A DNA stretch of 64,000 bases from Crotophaga sulcirostris (GCA_013397455.1 VYZB01000239.1:1295470-1359469); one strand, 5' to 3'; numbered from the stretch's first letter, positions 1 to 13,200 are shown. Numbers and translations are program-made. Notes: generated by a model from the letters alone, not told the origin.

Positions 1-1165
1 TATTTTTCCCCCTCTGGCTGAGGTTCTTTTATGCAGGCTGCAGGGATATCCTGGCTGAGGACATGTTGGTCCCTGAGGCTGCAGCTGCTAAAGCCGTCCC
101 AGCTCAGTCCTGTGGCTGCTGTCAAAACCTTGATGGAGGTGGTGGAGTCCCCATCCCTAGAGATGTTTAAAAGATGGGTAGATGAGGTGCTCAGGGATCT
201 GGTTTAGTTGTGGACAGGTACAGTTGGACTCGATGATCTCAAACATCTTTTCCAATCAAATGATTCTATGATTTCTTTCTCTCACTGACCATATAGCCTC
301 TTAGATTGAGGGGCTGGTGGAGATCTCGGGCAGCTGAGGAGCTGGTAGGTTATTGCAGTGCCATGTGTACATTCAGCTCTTGGGAGCCAGGTGTCTGAGA
401 AAGCAAGGTTTTAGACAAATAAGATTGCAGGCCCACCCCAGGCAGCAAAAGGGCTGTTCCTCTGCGTTTCCTCCCTTGTCTAAGTGAGCAGCGATGTGAG
501 CGGAGCTGCTTTTGCTGCTGTTTTGGGGTGAGGCACTCGGTTCCTGTTCCTGTTTCGTCTGCCAACAGGCTTTTATTCTCACATACATCCCAGTTTCTTT
601 TCTGCTGTTCAGAGGTGAGTGGCTCCCTGCGAGGTCCTGGCCTTACTCCTTGTTATCACAGCAGTTAACGCAGTCTCTGCATTGCCTGCTGCAAACCTTC
701 CTGCTGGGAGATCTGCTCTGCTGGGCTGGTGCAGGAGACTTAGCTGTTCAGCAAAATCCACCAAGCGTGTTAGGAAGAGCTTTGAAGGAAAGGCAGGGGA
801 CTCTCCCACCGCTGACACATGTGGTTACATCCAAGGTGCTCGCTCATGCATGCAGCACACCACTGAGGCATGAACCAGAGAAGCTCCCACCCTCCTCCTG
901 TTCAACTGGGCTGGCACAGAGCAGGCAGGAACTTTTCTCTGTGGGTCCTACTCAGCACTAGTCCCTGCCCAAGGGGGATTACTGGCTCATCGCCTGAACA
1001 AACCGCATGATTCCTTCTCCCTGGGTCTCCTGACCTGCAGACCCATGCATCAACCGCTTGTCATCTTTTTCCTGTCATGTGCCTTCATAAAGGCTGGATG
1101 AGGGTGGCTGCTTGGGCCTGGGGTGGTGGCCATCCCTTCTGACATACTCTGCTTGGACTCTGCAG
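1..1165 (+). other. VAC14 intron (3' part), upstream of first visible exon
   Basis: This intron tail holds a CR1 3' end at about 133-274; the rest is unique sequence in which I recognise nothing. The ORFs on either strand have no recognisable homology. Confidence 0.75.
133..274 (+). mobile_element. CR1 LINE fragment, 3' end, sense
   Basis: The 3'-terminal part of a 5'-truncated CR1 retrotransposon. It contains CCATCCCTAGAGATG, GCTCAGGGATCTGGTTTAG and the tail TGATTCTATGATT. It belongs to the CR1 group ending with 'TTGGACTCGATGATCTC', the same group as 39966-40137. Confidence 0.85.
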
Positions 1166-1273
1166 GACATCGTAACAGAGAGCAACCAGTTTGACTTGGT
1201 AGGTTTCATCCCGCTGCTGCGTGAGAGGATTTACTCCAACAACCAGTATGCCCGCCAGTTCATCATATCCTGG
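1166..1273 (+). CDS. VAC14: VAC14 window exon 1 (DIVTESN...FIISW)
   Basis: This 108-base exon encodes 36 residues in phase 0. It follows a TCTGCAG acceptor and ends before a GTAGGT donor. The residues form HEAT-repeat helices, including the segment [12 protein letters not shown], which is nearly invariant in vertebrates. The protein starts before the window, so the first residue here corresponds to about residue 163 of the human protein. Confidence 0.96.
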
Positions 1274-4200
1274 GTAGGTACACATGGCCCCACACATGCC
1301 TGCCCCTCCAAAACACCGGGACCTGTCATCATCCCATGTCTGGGCACACAGCAGATGTCTGACACAGTGATGTGTCAGTTTGGGCACATGAATTTACTTG
1401 GGCAGGTTTCTTACCTGCTTCTTTAAAATGGCAGCTCCCCATCACCTTCCTGTTGCAGTCACAGGGGCATCATCCCACACTTCTACCAACCCTGTTCAGG
1501 ACTGCACACCAAGTTAGAAAATATGGTCAAAGCTCTGCTTGTATAAATAGATACCCTGTGGTCTAGAGGTTACAACCTCCCAGGGGACAGTGCCAGAACA
1601 CTTTCCATCACCTGGCAGTGATGGAGGGATGATGCTCTCCAGGAAGCAAGGTATTTCTGCTTGTTTTCTGTGCAAAGTGGGAGCTCTCGGTGTCTGGCCA
1701 GGGTCTGGGGAGAGATGCGTGTCTCTGCTCTCTTTCACCTGTACTGTTTGCCATCCCAGGTCTGCCTTCATGCCTCTTGGCAGTGGTTCCTGTTTTACAG
1801 AGCTGTGACTGCAAACATAGCATTGATGCAGGCTGATGGCTTGCCTCCTGTGCTAGTCCAGCCTCTTTCCAGAATGGGCAACTCCATCCTGTCCTCTTGT
1901 CCTTCCCTCACTATCCCACACAGCTCAGCCTTGAATTCCTCACACCAGGTTTATGCTCGTGGTGTCAGTTAGCTTCTCTGAAATTCACCTCTTCTTTCTT
2001 ATTTCTCCCTTGAGCTAGATCCTGGTCTTAGAGTCTGTACCTGACATCAACCTCTTGGATTATCTGCCAGAAATCCTGGATGGACTCTTCCAGATCCTGG
2101 GAGACAACAGCAAGGAGATACGGAAAATGTGAGTGTGGAGACTGGCCAGGTGTGAGGGCTGTGTCTTCTTCACTGTCTGTCTGTCACCCTCTTCATTTGT
2201 TTGCAACTCTTCTGTATAACTGCAGTGAAACCCCATGCACACAGTAGGAGATGGAGCAATTTGGTTGGCTTGGCTGGCAGATTAAAGTGTCCTTGGCAAG
2301 GGCCTCCCTTCCCTGGCTGCTTGTGGCTGAAGTGGTTGTAGTCTGTGCTGGCGGACAAACTGTTCTGGATTGGTGGAGCTGTTGCTTTCCCATGCCTTAC
2401 ACCCAATATTGGAGTCACAGTGTCTCATGTGCTTCTAGGATGGGGTGTGAGCTGTGCCAGCAGGCTTTGTGACATGCGAGTCTCTATCAGTGAGTAGGAG
2501 CTCCAGCCTGGCGTCTCCTAGGTGGGGAAGCGAAGTGAGCATTGCGAGCTTGCTCCTCAGATCTATTGCTGGTCTCCAGACAGAGGCATTTTGAAGCAGA
2601 GGAGTGACTGGCTGTTTTCAAGGAGGTCAGAGGATCTTGGCTCCGTGTGTTGGGAAACAGTAACTGGACCTGTTTTGTAGGGCAGTGGTGATGAGACTGG
2701 CTTGGTTCTGCCCTGCTGCCAAGCCATACAAGATCCTCCCTGCTTCTTTGTTTCCCACTGTTCACATGTTGAGGAACAAGCACTGAAAGTTTTGGGTGAC
2801 ATCTGCATCCCTGCTCCCCATCCCAGGCTCACGTCAGTCTCAACAGAGCCTGTGTGGCTGCTAGGGGAGATGAAAAAAGGTGCGGGGGGTCCTGGGCAGT
2901 CATCGCCTCTGTCCTTGCACCTGTGTGCAGGAGCAGGACAAGCTTGTCAGCCTCGTCCTTCCTGGCCCTGCCTCTGTACAGAGGCACACGTTCCTGCTGC
3001 CAGCATCCTTTCTGTGCATGTGTGTAGGAAGCTCGTCTCCATAACTTCTCTGTCCAAGGTGACTGAGCTGCTCTGCCTCTCTGCAGGTGCGAGGTGGCTC
3101 TTGGGGAGTTCCTCAAGGAGATCAAGAAGAACCCCTCCAGCGTCAAGTTTGCAGAAATGGCCAATATCTTGGTGATTCACTGCCAGGCAACAGGTGAGTG
3201 TGTAGGACCAAGCTATAGCAGCCACCTCTGGGTCTGCAGTGGTGGCCACAGGTTCAGGCCAGGAGTTTTCCAGTGCGCTGTGTACCAGCTTGCCCCCTTG
3301 CCCTTTCATTGTCATCGTGCGCGCTTTCAGCGGAGCACAGGCAGCTCTCCCTCTATTGGTGCTACTGCTCTTGTACTGCTGATCCCCCAACCTCAAATAT
3401 AGGCCTGGAAAGCCTCTCGAAGCAGAACTTCCTGACATCTGGCTGTGAAGGGCACTGGCAGATATCCAGCACAAGTCAGAGAATCTCTGTGGGTCTTATT
3501 TTAACTTCTGATGGCACTAAGTGCATCAGCAGAACAGTTAAACCTGGTGTGCCAGGTGCTTTGTCTTAATGCTGCGCTGTAGCTCTTGCAGGTTTGCTGT
3601 GCAGGTGGTGTCAGGGGGTTACAGCACTCACTGAGCTTAAACTGCTCTTTAAACATTGCTGAATGGGAGGCAGAAAAATAGAAAGAGACCAAGACTGCTT
3701 GCTCCTAACTTAACTGATGCACAATGAATTTATGCTGCTGAAGTCTAAAACCTGGCCCTGCATCAGCTGGCTGCCCCAGCAGTGCTCCCTTCTGCAGAAC
3801 CTGGAGGAGTTAATAAATGCCCAGCTTTAGGAATGGTGCTTGACCCAGACACACAACTGCTGTGGGTGTGACAGGAAGTCCCCTTGTGCATTTGAAAGCT
3901 TGACCTCGTGAGGTTGTTAATCAGATACTTCATAGAGAAGAGAAGGCTCCAGGGAGACCTTAGAACACCCTCCCAGTACTGAAAGGGCTACAGAAAAGCT
4001 GTGGAGGGGCTTTTTACAAGGGCCTGGAGTGATAGGACAAGGAGGAATGACTTTAAATTGGAAGGGGGAAGATTTAGATTAGACATTAGAAAGAAATTCT
4101 TCACAATGATGGTGGTGAGACACTGGCACAGGTTGCCCAGGGAAGCTGTGGCTGGCCCCTCCCTGAAGATGTTCAAGACCAGGTTGGATGGGGCTTTGAG

Positions 4201-7200
4201 CCCCCTGATCCAGTGAGAGGTGTCCCTGCCCATGGCAGGGGGTTGGAACTGGATGGGCTTTGGAGGTCCCTTCCAACTCAAACCATTCTGTGATTCTGTG
4301 GATGTTTGTAAATGGGGAAAACTGGATTATGAATTGAACTGGATTAACTCTGAAACCTAATGATTGCATTTAATCTCAACCTCACTGCAGATTCAGGTCT
4401 TGTCTAGCTCCTCTGGGATTAACCTGTCCCAGACCGGCATCTGCCTGGACTAGCGAGTGGGTGGAGCAGATGCAGCTCTCTGCTTACAGGTGGTCCTCGC
4501 TCTGTAGAGTTTGCTCAGCTGCCAGTGCTGTCCTGTCCCTCACCTCTTGCTTGTCCTATGTCTTCCAGATGACCTGATCCAGCTGACAGCAATGTGCTGG
4601 ATGAGGGAGTTCATCCAGCTGGCTGGCCGGGTGATGCTGCCTTACTCCTCAGGGATCCTGACCGCTGTCCTGCCATGTCTCTCCTATGATGATCGCAAGA
4701 AGAGTATCCTTGTAACTCAGAGCTGCTCCCATACCTGCTACAGCAACCCACAGGGAAGCACCTATTTCCTGCCCCTGGGGCACAGGGCCAGCTGTGTGGC
4801 TGGAGAGGGCCAGGAGAAGTCCTCCCACCAAGTCCTGAAACCCACACCGGTCCTTTGGACATCAGGGGGCTTGCAGTAGCTGGGCTGGGGCAGCCCTGGT
4901 GGGGCTGCGGTGGCTTCTCCACGGCTGGCCAGATGTGGCACCTACCCATCTGTGGGACTGCGTCTTCCTTACACCGCCTCCACTCAGACATCAAGGAGGT
5001 GGCGAACGTGTGCAACCAGAGCCTGATGAAGCTGGTCATCCCAGAGGATGATGAAATGGATGAGGCCAAGCAGTCAGTGTCCCTTCCAGCAGAGCCCGCC
5101 TCAGAGGAGTCCCTTTCTAAGCCAGAGCCAACATCCAGTGGTGAGTCTTCATTGGTCTGAGCCATTAGAGGCATGAGGAGGCTCAAGGGAAGGTCCTCAA
5201 GAGAAGTTCTTGAGTTGTTTTGGTGTCCCAGGGCAGCTCAGGGGACCTTGGAGTTCTGTTTCACGGATGATGCTCTGCGTAGCAGGGTCACTGATCCAAC
5301 CTGGAGCCCATGCAGTGCTGCATTCCCTGGTGAGCATCTGCATCCCCTCAACATGCTTCACTTCAACTTAGTCATTAAGTTGACCTGAAAAAGATCATTT
5401 ACAATTAAATGTTTAGTGTCCTCTTCATAACATGGGAAGAAAATATCCCGCCTGTCCTGCAGTGGTCTGGGAGGAGCTACCATCACTTAAGAGCTTAGAG
5501 AGCAGCACTAGTCCTGGGAGAGCATCAACACATACGTGGAGGGGGAAAGGTAGAAAACAGAAAGGAGAAGAACTTTTGGTCCTTTCAAAATTCCTGGTGC
5601 TCTTGAGATCATCATGCGGGTGCTGTCCCGATCCTATAATTTCCAGAACAGAAAAGGCAAAAAGTTGCATGTGGGATGGGAGGCCTCTAAGAGCATTCAA
5701 GAGGAGAAATCAAATGGAGAGGGTCCTGGTGGACTAGTGCCTGAAAACAGCAGCAGCTTTAGCTATCCAGCATCCCTTTGATGCTGTTGTTCTGGGGTGA
5801 CAAGATGATACTTCTGGCACATCTTTATTGTCCAGGCGTGGGAAGTCTGTGTAACGTTTAAATCCTGTGGGCTAATCTGTTTCATTTGTCTGGGGCTGCA
5901 CGTTAACACGTCTGCAAGTGGTTTGTGGAAATTCTGCCATAGGAGGGAGCAGAGAGGTGGGAATGAGAAGGCTGAAGGGTTTTATTGTACAACAAGAGCC
6001 AGAGGAGGGGGAGCTGGGGGGACAGCAGGAGTGGGTGGCCGGGGTGTGCAGGTAGCACTCACAGCAGCATTGGTGGTTCAGTGGTAGAATTCTCGCCTGC
6101 CACGCGGGAGGCCCGGGTTCGATTCCCGGCCAATGCAGCAAATTTTTGGAAAGGATGGTTGGGGAAACATGTAGTGCCGTAGCACAACAGCAAAATGATT
6201 TTCTTTATTCCTTATTTGTTCTGAGAATACCTCCTTTTATTCAAATCTATTACAGAAAAGCTTTAATACATCAACAGAAAGTTAAGTTGCTGTAGTTCCT
6301 TCCCCTTTGAGGTCAGATTGCACCTCAAAGCAGGCAGGACCAGATAAACCGGTGATGCTTTTGCCTCACAAACTCAACGCTGCTCCCTGGTTGTGCTGAT
6401 GTGGCAGTGCTGCTCTGTGTGTTAATGCAGGCAGTTGGCACAAGGGGGCATGAAGAGTCAAGTTCAGACTGTCCTGCTTTGTCACTGTGCTTGTAAGACC
6501 CAGTTTTGGCATGGAGCACAGGCTGGAAAGCTGTACAGTAGCTTGGCTTCCACGTGGAGTCATATGGTGGGAGAGCTGCCCAGGTGGAAATATCTTGGGT
6601 TGGATTCAGCCTTTCCTGTGCTTGTGTGGTGCCTCTAGGTGTTAAAATCAGGTCAATGGAAGGCAGCTCTGCAGTTCTGAGCTCTTTCATCAAGAATGGT
6701 TGAAAACATTAGAAGGATGTGTCTGGGTCTCCATTATAGAAAAGGAGAGCCAGTTAGAGGCAGGGGTCTGAAGCTGGGCAGCTTGCATTTTGCTAGGTAA
6801 GTGCTGTCCTGTACCAGCTTCATTGAGCACCTTTAGCAGTAGAGAAGAGCTTGACAAGGAGTGTAAAAAGCTCACTGCAGGCAGGAGGGATCCTCGAACG
6901 ATGGCTGATCCTTTCTTTGCAGAAGTTCATGCAGCTCTCCAGCCTCCCAGTCCTTCTCTGCCTTCTGCACCGTTCCACTAACTGTGGCTTCTTTTTATCT
7001 GCCCCCAGGCTCTCTGGATGCATCTGGTGAGTCCAACTTCAGCAACAGCAGCATCTTCACAATAACCAGGTTTGTTGCTTCAGAGGGGCTTGAGAAGGAG
7101 GGAAGGCTTCTCAGGATACAGATGATGCTGACAAAGCTCCAGGGAAGGGTGGTCTGGGATGGAAAGTAGTTGGGGTCTCCCGTGTCACAGTAGGGTGCAT

Positions 7201-10200
7201 GACTGGGGATACTCTAAGATTTCACTGTTACTCTCTGATGCTTTTGCACCAAAATGTCTTGACTTTATGGCAAACTGAGGTGTTCCATCCTACCCACAAA
7301 CCAGGAGACCTTGCATATCTCTCTGGGGAGATGTGGTGAGGCTGTGTGTGTCAGTGCACTCGGAGTTCTGCGCCTCACTTTGTGTTCAAGCCCCCGTGGT
7401 TGGGCACCCCGGCTGAAAGACAGCACAAAGATGGGGAGAAAGGTGGATGGTTGTCTTGGTTATGGCTCTTCTAGCTTGGTCAAAACAGGAGGTGTTTGAT
7501 CCCCTCTTGCCTTTGCAGAGGGTTGGTGGTAGAGTAACAGCAGTGTGTGCCAGAGGTGCAGAGACCTCATGAGAAGGTGGTACAGGAACCTTCTGGGGTT
7601 GGCAGAAGAGCTTGGAGAGCACTGACCCAGCTTCTCGGAGCTGCAGTCCTGGCAGCGCACCACAGCACGGTGCTGTGGGGCTGCTCTGGGGACCATGCCA
7701 TCCAGCTCCAGCTGCTGGAGAGGCCAGGATCTCAGCAGTGCCTGCTGCCAGCCTGTCCTGCTGCCAGCCTTGTGTGACATTAGTCAGCCCCGTGCCTACA
7801 GAGAGCAGCTCCATGCCCAGCACGATCTCTCCCAACATCTCATCTAAATCATCTCTCCTGCAAATACCTTTCTTCCCATCCAGCTGTCAGTGAATCTGGG
7901 GACAAATCCATCTGCTCTTACAATGCATCTTTCCTGTCCTACTGCTGCCTGCAGTTCCTCTCCTCAGAGGTCGTGATTTCCAACACTCTTATTGTGCTGA
8001 TGCACATATTTGTTCGTTGTTGTGGTCCCTGAAATAGGATGTGTTACTCCAGCTGCATCCTACCAGCAAGGCTGACATGTGATACCCATCGTAACATATC
8101 CCAGAGCAATGCAAACGTCAGCTTTTCAGATTGATGGGCTGTACACTCTGCTCCTTTTTTGTATTCCTGCAAAGCCCAGCCACTTCTTGGTCTTGATGCC
8201 CTAGATGTTTTCCTCTCTTGAAAGCACAGATCTTTTCATTTGCACCTGTATTTCATTTTATGGCTGTTAAATTTTACTTTTGCTTTTCTGAGCTTGCTGT
8301 GTCCTGGCCCTGCTCAACCCTCAAAGTTCAGCAGGTGCAGAAGAGGGGGTGAATGTATTGGGCTGAAACTGGACAGGGGAAGGAAAAGCAGAGGTGCCAG
8401 GTGCAGGAGGACAAGTGATAACTGCGTCTCTGTGCTGAAGAGCTTCCACCTAGGGGAGAGAGGGAGTGAAGAGCAAAGGAGGAGAGAAACAGGGAGAGCT
8501 GGAGTGACTTAATCACCAAGAACCAGGAGAAGAACGGCTGCCTGAGCTGAAGTGGTCTGTCAGATTCCCAAGCCGCAGGGAAAACCATCAGGGAGAGCAG
8601 GCGAGACCCTTCGCATCTCTAAAAGACTTGGTTTTACGGAGGGACTTGTTCTTAAGCCCTCCTAAGCGCTTTCAGGCAGGAGGTGTCAGGCTTCATCCTG
8701 GGGTGTACCTGCCCTGAAGCCCGTTTCCCCATCCTGCGTGACCTCTCTGCAGGTCCAGGAAGGGCCTGGAAGATTTTCACTGTGGCGCCTGTGTTGGGCA
8801 CTGGCACAGGGTTGGGGGGCTGCATGCAGCCAACCGGAGCCCTGGGCCTCTGCCTGGTGCTCCACCTATTGCTCAGGCTCTCTGGCTCTGCTCTGGAGCC
8901 AGAGGAAGGTGAGAGCTGGCACCCACAACCAGTTGCAGCTGTAACTCACACGGGGGAGCGGGCAGCTGCCTGCATGCTGAATGCCCACTGGGTGTCAAGG
9001 CAAGACCGCAGGAAACCATTGCACTGCTTAGAAAAGCTGGAAAGCCTGCAGACAGAGGAAGCTGCAGCTGCCTTTTAAGATGAAGTCACTCTTTGCTTGT
9101 GTTTTTGTTCGTTCCCCCCCTGCCGCTTCCCCTGGTCTCCCCTGGCAAGCGAGTGATGGAGCGTGGCCCAGCGCCAGGCATCCAGCTCTCACGCCCCCTC
9201 CTGCCCTCGCTGCGCCGACGGCTGCGGAGGGACAGCACTGCAGCAGCAGGGGAAGGAGGAGGACCTCGGTCAGCAGGGGCGGAGGAGCTCACGGCCTGGT
9301 GTCTGCAGAGGGATGTCTTCCATGAAGATGCCATTCAAGCAGATGAGGAGGTCTGAATGCTTGATGGATGGATGCTGGGCATGTTCTTGTGGCCACAAAC
9401 TGACAGGCACACCACCCCCNNNNNNNNNNNNNNNNNNNNNNNNNNNNNNNNNNNNNNNNNNNNNNNNNNNNNNNNNNNNNNNNNNNNNNNNNNNNNNNNN
9501 NNNNNNNNNNNNNNGCTCCTAGAACGTGCTGGTGGTGATGATCTAAAATGCTTCCAGGATAATTGCCAGGTTCCTGGTGGCATTCACTAGGAGATGGGGG
9601 GCAGTGTCTGTGCTAGAACAGAAACTGGCTCCCGGGAGAGCCTGACTGCACAGGGCTGCAGGAGCTTTGGGGCTCCTCACGCAGGTGGGGTCTCTGCTTC
9701 CAGCTTCTGCAGAAAACATCATTGGAAGTGGCCCAGAACCATATTTCAAAGGTGCTGGAGACTTCCTGTGGCCTAGTGACCCTGCGGATGCTGTGATCGC
9801 TGGTGTGAGCCTGGATCAGGAAGGGGAGGTGGAAGTGTTGCTGCTGGAGCAGAGCCCGGGCTTCCTTCCATCAGTCTGAGCTGCTGCAGGAGAAGATGCA
9901 GGCGTCTGTCCTGTGTCACTGGACCAAACTAGCTGGGAAGTGCCTTTTAGGCTCTTGTAACTGCATCGGTGTTTCAGTGCAGAACTTGGACAGTGCGAGA
10001 CCACTTCCCACCCCTCCTACTGGGTGGATGGTCAGACATGGCTGGCAAGTGGTCAGCAGGGCAGCCTGGGATAAGGTGCATGGTGGTTGGACAAGGGTGA
10101 TGGGCACACAGGCCCTCACCAAACTCGATAAGGGGACATGGGGGCTCCAGAAGAGCCTTTGTGGTTAGTCCTTCCTAATGTTTTGGGTGATGTTCAGCAG

Positions 10201-13200
10201 TACAGGGACATGTAAAGCTGCCTGTTGTGCTGGAGAAAGGACAATTTGCTGCCACGTGGCTAAACAGCCCAAGGCTGCGTTTAAATCAGACTTTTAAAGG
10301 TGGTAGTTAGGGCTTAGTCCAACGCTGTAATTGCTGCTGCTTGTCTCATGTTGGAAGTTGTCGTAGCCTCGTGCCCGGAAGCTGACACGCCTGGGGGATG
10401 CAGCCAGCGAGCTGGTGAGCTCATCGAGGTGCTGAACAGTGGAGTGGAGGGTAGGGATGGTCTGGGTGCCCTGCAGCACCCAGGGGATGGTTGGCTGAAG
10501 GCAGCGTGGTGGCTTGTTTTGGGCTCATACACCAAACCTACCTTTGAGTCCTGTTCTCCAGGAGCTTGTATGGTGGAATCTACCTTGCTGCAGCTTTCAG
10601 GTTCAAGATGTCTTCTTGGGGAGGCTCTTCCTGGCCTTCCTCTCCAAACTTGAGCGAGGGGACAGCTTCCCTTCCCTGCTCCTACTGCACTGTCAGATGG
10701 ATGGGCTGGAGGGGGTGGATCTTGGACACACTGCCCACTGTGACCCCCAGCTCACTGGGGTGGGTGTCTCTACCTAGACCTTAGTCTCATTGCTTCCCTG
10801 AGAGAGCAACTCATGCTGGGGCTGCAGGCCCTTCCAATGCTTGGAACCACAGTAGGCAGAGGAAAACCAAGAGTGCCGAAATGAGAGCAATGGAGGACGA
10901 GAAAGCGACAGCTTGTGGGACCAGTAGCAGAGAGGAACTCTTTACCTCCTGGCCACTGGCTCGAGCCCATGGAGCAGCACAGCTGCCAGCCCGTATGGGA
11001 GCTGCCCTTGTGACTTGGACCACAATGAAAGAACCTGGATATTTCCACCCTTGGCAAGGCTGCTTTGCTAGGCCTGCTTAAAGGCGAGAGCCTTGCCTAG
11101 ACCTTAACCTTGTCTGAAAATGGGGTCAGGAAAGCAGCTGGGCTGGGCAGGAGGCCAGGAGGCAGATGATAACTCGGCCATTGGCAGAGAAAAGGTGACT
11201 GCTGAGGAGAGAGATGGCAGAAGCCCTGGAAGAAAGGGGAGAAATGAGAAAATGAGTTGATAAGGGACATGGGGTGAAAAACATTGCTGTGGGTTGAACA
11301 CAGTGGGAAAGCGAACTCTGTTCCCATGCTGGAGGATACTTTCTGAGAAGGGGGATGTGCTGGGCGATGGGTCTCCTGCCCCACTCCTCAGATTGAACAA
11401 AGGGTACCAGTACCCAGAAGTGAGAGCATGTGCAGCCCTCATCATTGCTTAATTCACCCTAAAAGCGCTTTCTCGCCGTCACAGAGGCAGCACCAGGGCT
11501 GCATTCATCCTCTGGAGGAGAATCTGGGGTAGTGGGTTAGATGGAAGCGATTGCATCTGACATCTGCCCTGTTGCAGATGCCGGCGCCAGGAGCCCGCGT
11601 GGCAGGCCCCGAGGGTGGCGTTAACGCAATGCCATGGCTGCTGCTCCCGCTCCGCCCCGCCTGGGGATTAAGGAGACCCAGGACAAGCTGCAAACCCGCT
11701 TTGGAGCAGCAGCCACAGCAGCACTTGCCACGCTCAGCTGCTACCTCCCCCCTTGGAAAGGCAGCAACCCACAGGAATCTGGTGCCACTCTATCTCAGAG
11801 GCAGAGGAGCACTGTTGATGGGAGGTATTTTAGCCCAGTTTCACCTGTTCGTTGGACCTCTTGCCGTTCAGGGTGGTGCCCTGGTTTTGTGCTGAGTAAA
11901 TGAGCTGCTTCTCCACTGGCAACCTCCACCGAAAGGTTTATCTGGGCAGATGCAGGGAAAGGACAGCCATGAGCAGCTCTGCCCAGCTGCCATCCCTTCT
12001 GACAGGAGCTGAGTCTAGGGAGCCACAGGGTGGTGGCACATGGCATGGTTGGGGGCTGGCTGGCTCAAGGGCACCACCAGCCACCTCCTGGGCTGAGCTC
12101 AGGTGGATTTGGGCTTGAGCTCTGCCTAGGTACCGCGTCACTGGGGAAGATTTTTCACAAGCAATTTTGGCACAAACTGGGCTGGAAATGGCTTGTTGCT
12201 GTGCTGGCAGAAGCCCAGCATCCTCCTCTAATGGTGCTGTGGCAAACCGTGCCACCCTCTGTCCTCTCCACCTGCCTCACAGCAACACAGAGCTGGTGGA
12301 CGTGACAACGTCGAGGCCACCTCCAAACTGGTCGACTTCACGCGCAGCTTCTCTGTGCTGTCCTTTTTGCCACTTCCCCCTGAAAAGGCACATTGCTCTC
12401 AGGGTTTATTTTCCCAGTCTTGTGCAGGGGATGCATATTTTGGTGTGGAGATGTAATTGGAGTGAGGATTTGTACTCCTCTTCCAGCAAGACCCCTGTGC
12501 TGGGTGGATTGCAGGCTGTGCTGTTGCAGCATGAGCTGGTTTTGCAGGAAAACCAGATACAGGGCTCGTTCAGGCTGGTTTAAATGGCCTGGGATGCTGC
12601 TTCCTTTGACATCTCCTCTCCTGGACAACCCGTGCTCTGGGTTCCTCCTTCCCCTCCATTCTGCACATCTGAGCATTTGGCCCTGAGGTGTTGTTCGCAA
12701 CATCAAAGCGAAACATAGTCCAACTCAAACTGTAATCTGCAGACCCCAGCGTCTGTTCCATGGTGCAGATCAAGCAGTCAGATATCTGCAGGGCTGTGAG
12801 GGGCCGCAACCTCCTCATCTCACCCTTACAGCATGTGTCCTGGGGAAGATCAAATCCTATTAAGCCGCAGCTTTACTTGCAAATTATACCATGAGAAATC
12901 TGCCCCTGAGGATTTCTTATCAATCGAGATGCAGAGCAACTCTGCGCATGCTAGAAACATGGGCAGGAGTCTGGTCCAGCCTTGAATAATTCAGTAGCTT
13001 GGGTAGGACAGGAGTGACTTAGCTCTTCAGTGCAGCTACCTCTAGGAGGTCTGCTTCAACCATTCCAAGTCCAGCCATCTCCCTGGTCTCCTGAGATAGG
13101 TACTTCCCACCTCCTTGCTGTTGAGGAGGTGGGAAACCATTGGGAAGACTGCAGGATCATGAATGGGACAAAAAAATGGGAATGGCCTCTTCTGCTTTGG

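Larger units (their letters stand above)
5141..7008 (+). other. VAC14 intron hosting the tRNA-Gly gene, 1868 bases
   Basis: Apart from the tRNA-Gly gene (6067-6137) and its terminator, the intron is unique sequence with no CR1. Confidence 0.75.

Noticed and set aside
4611..5186. 191-residue antisense ORF over exons 4-5
   Set aside because: It is the reverse-strand shadow of VAC14 exons and of the U12 intron between them, with no recognised similarity.
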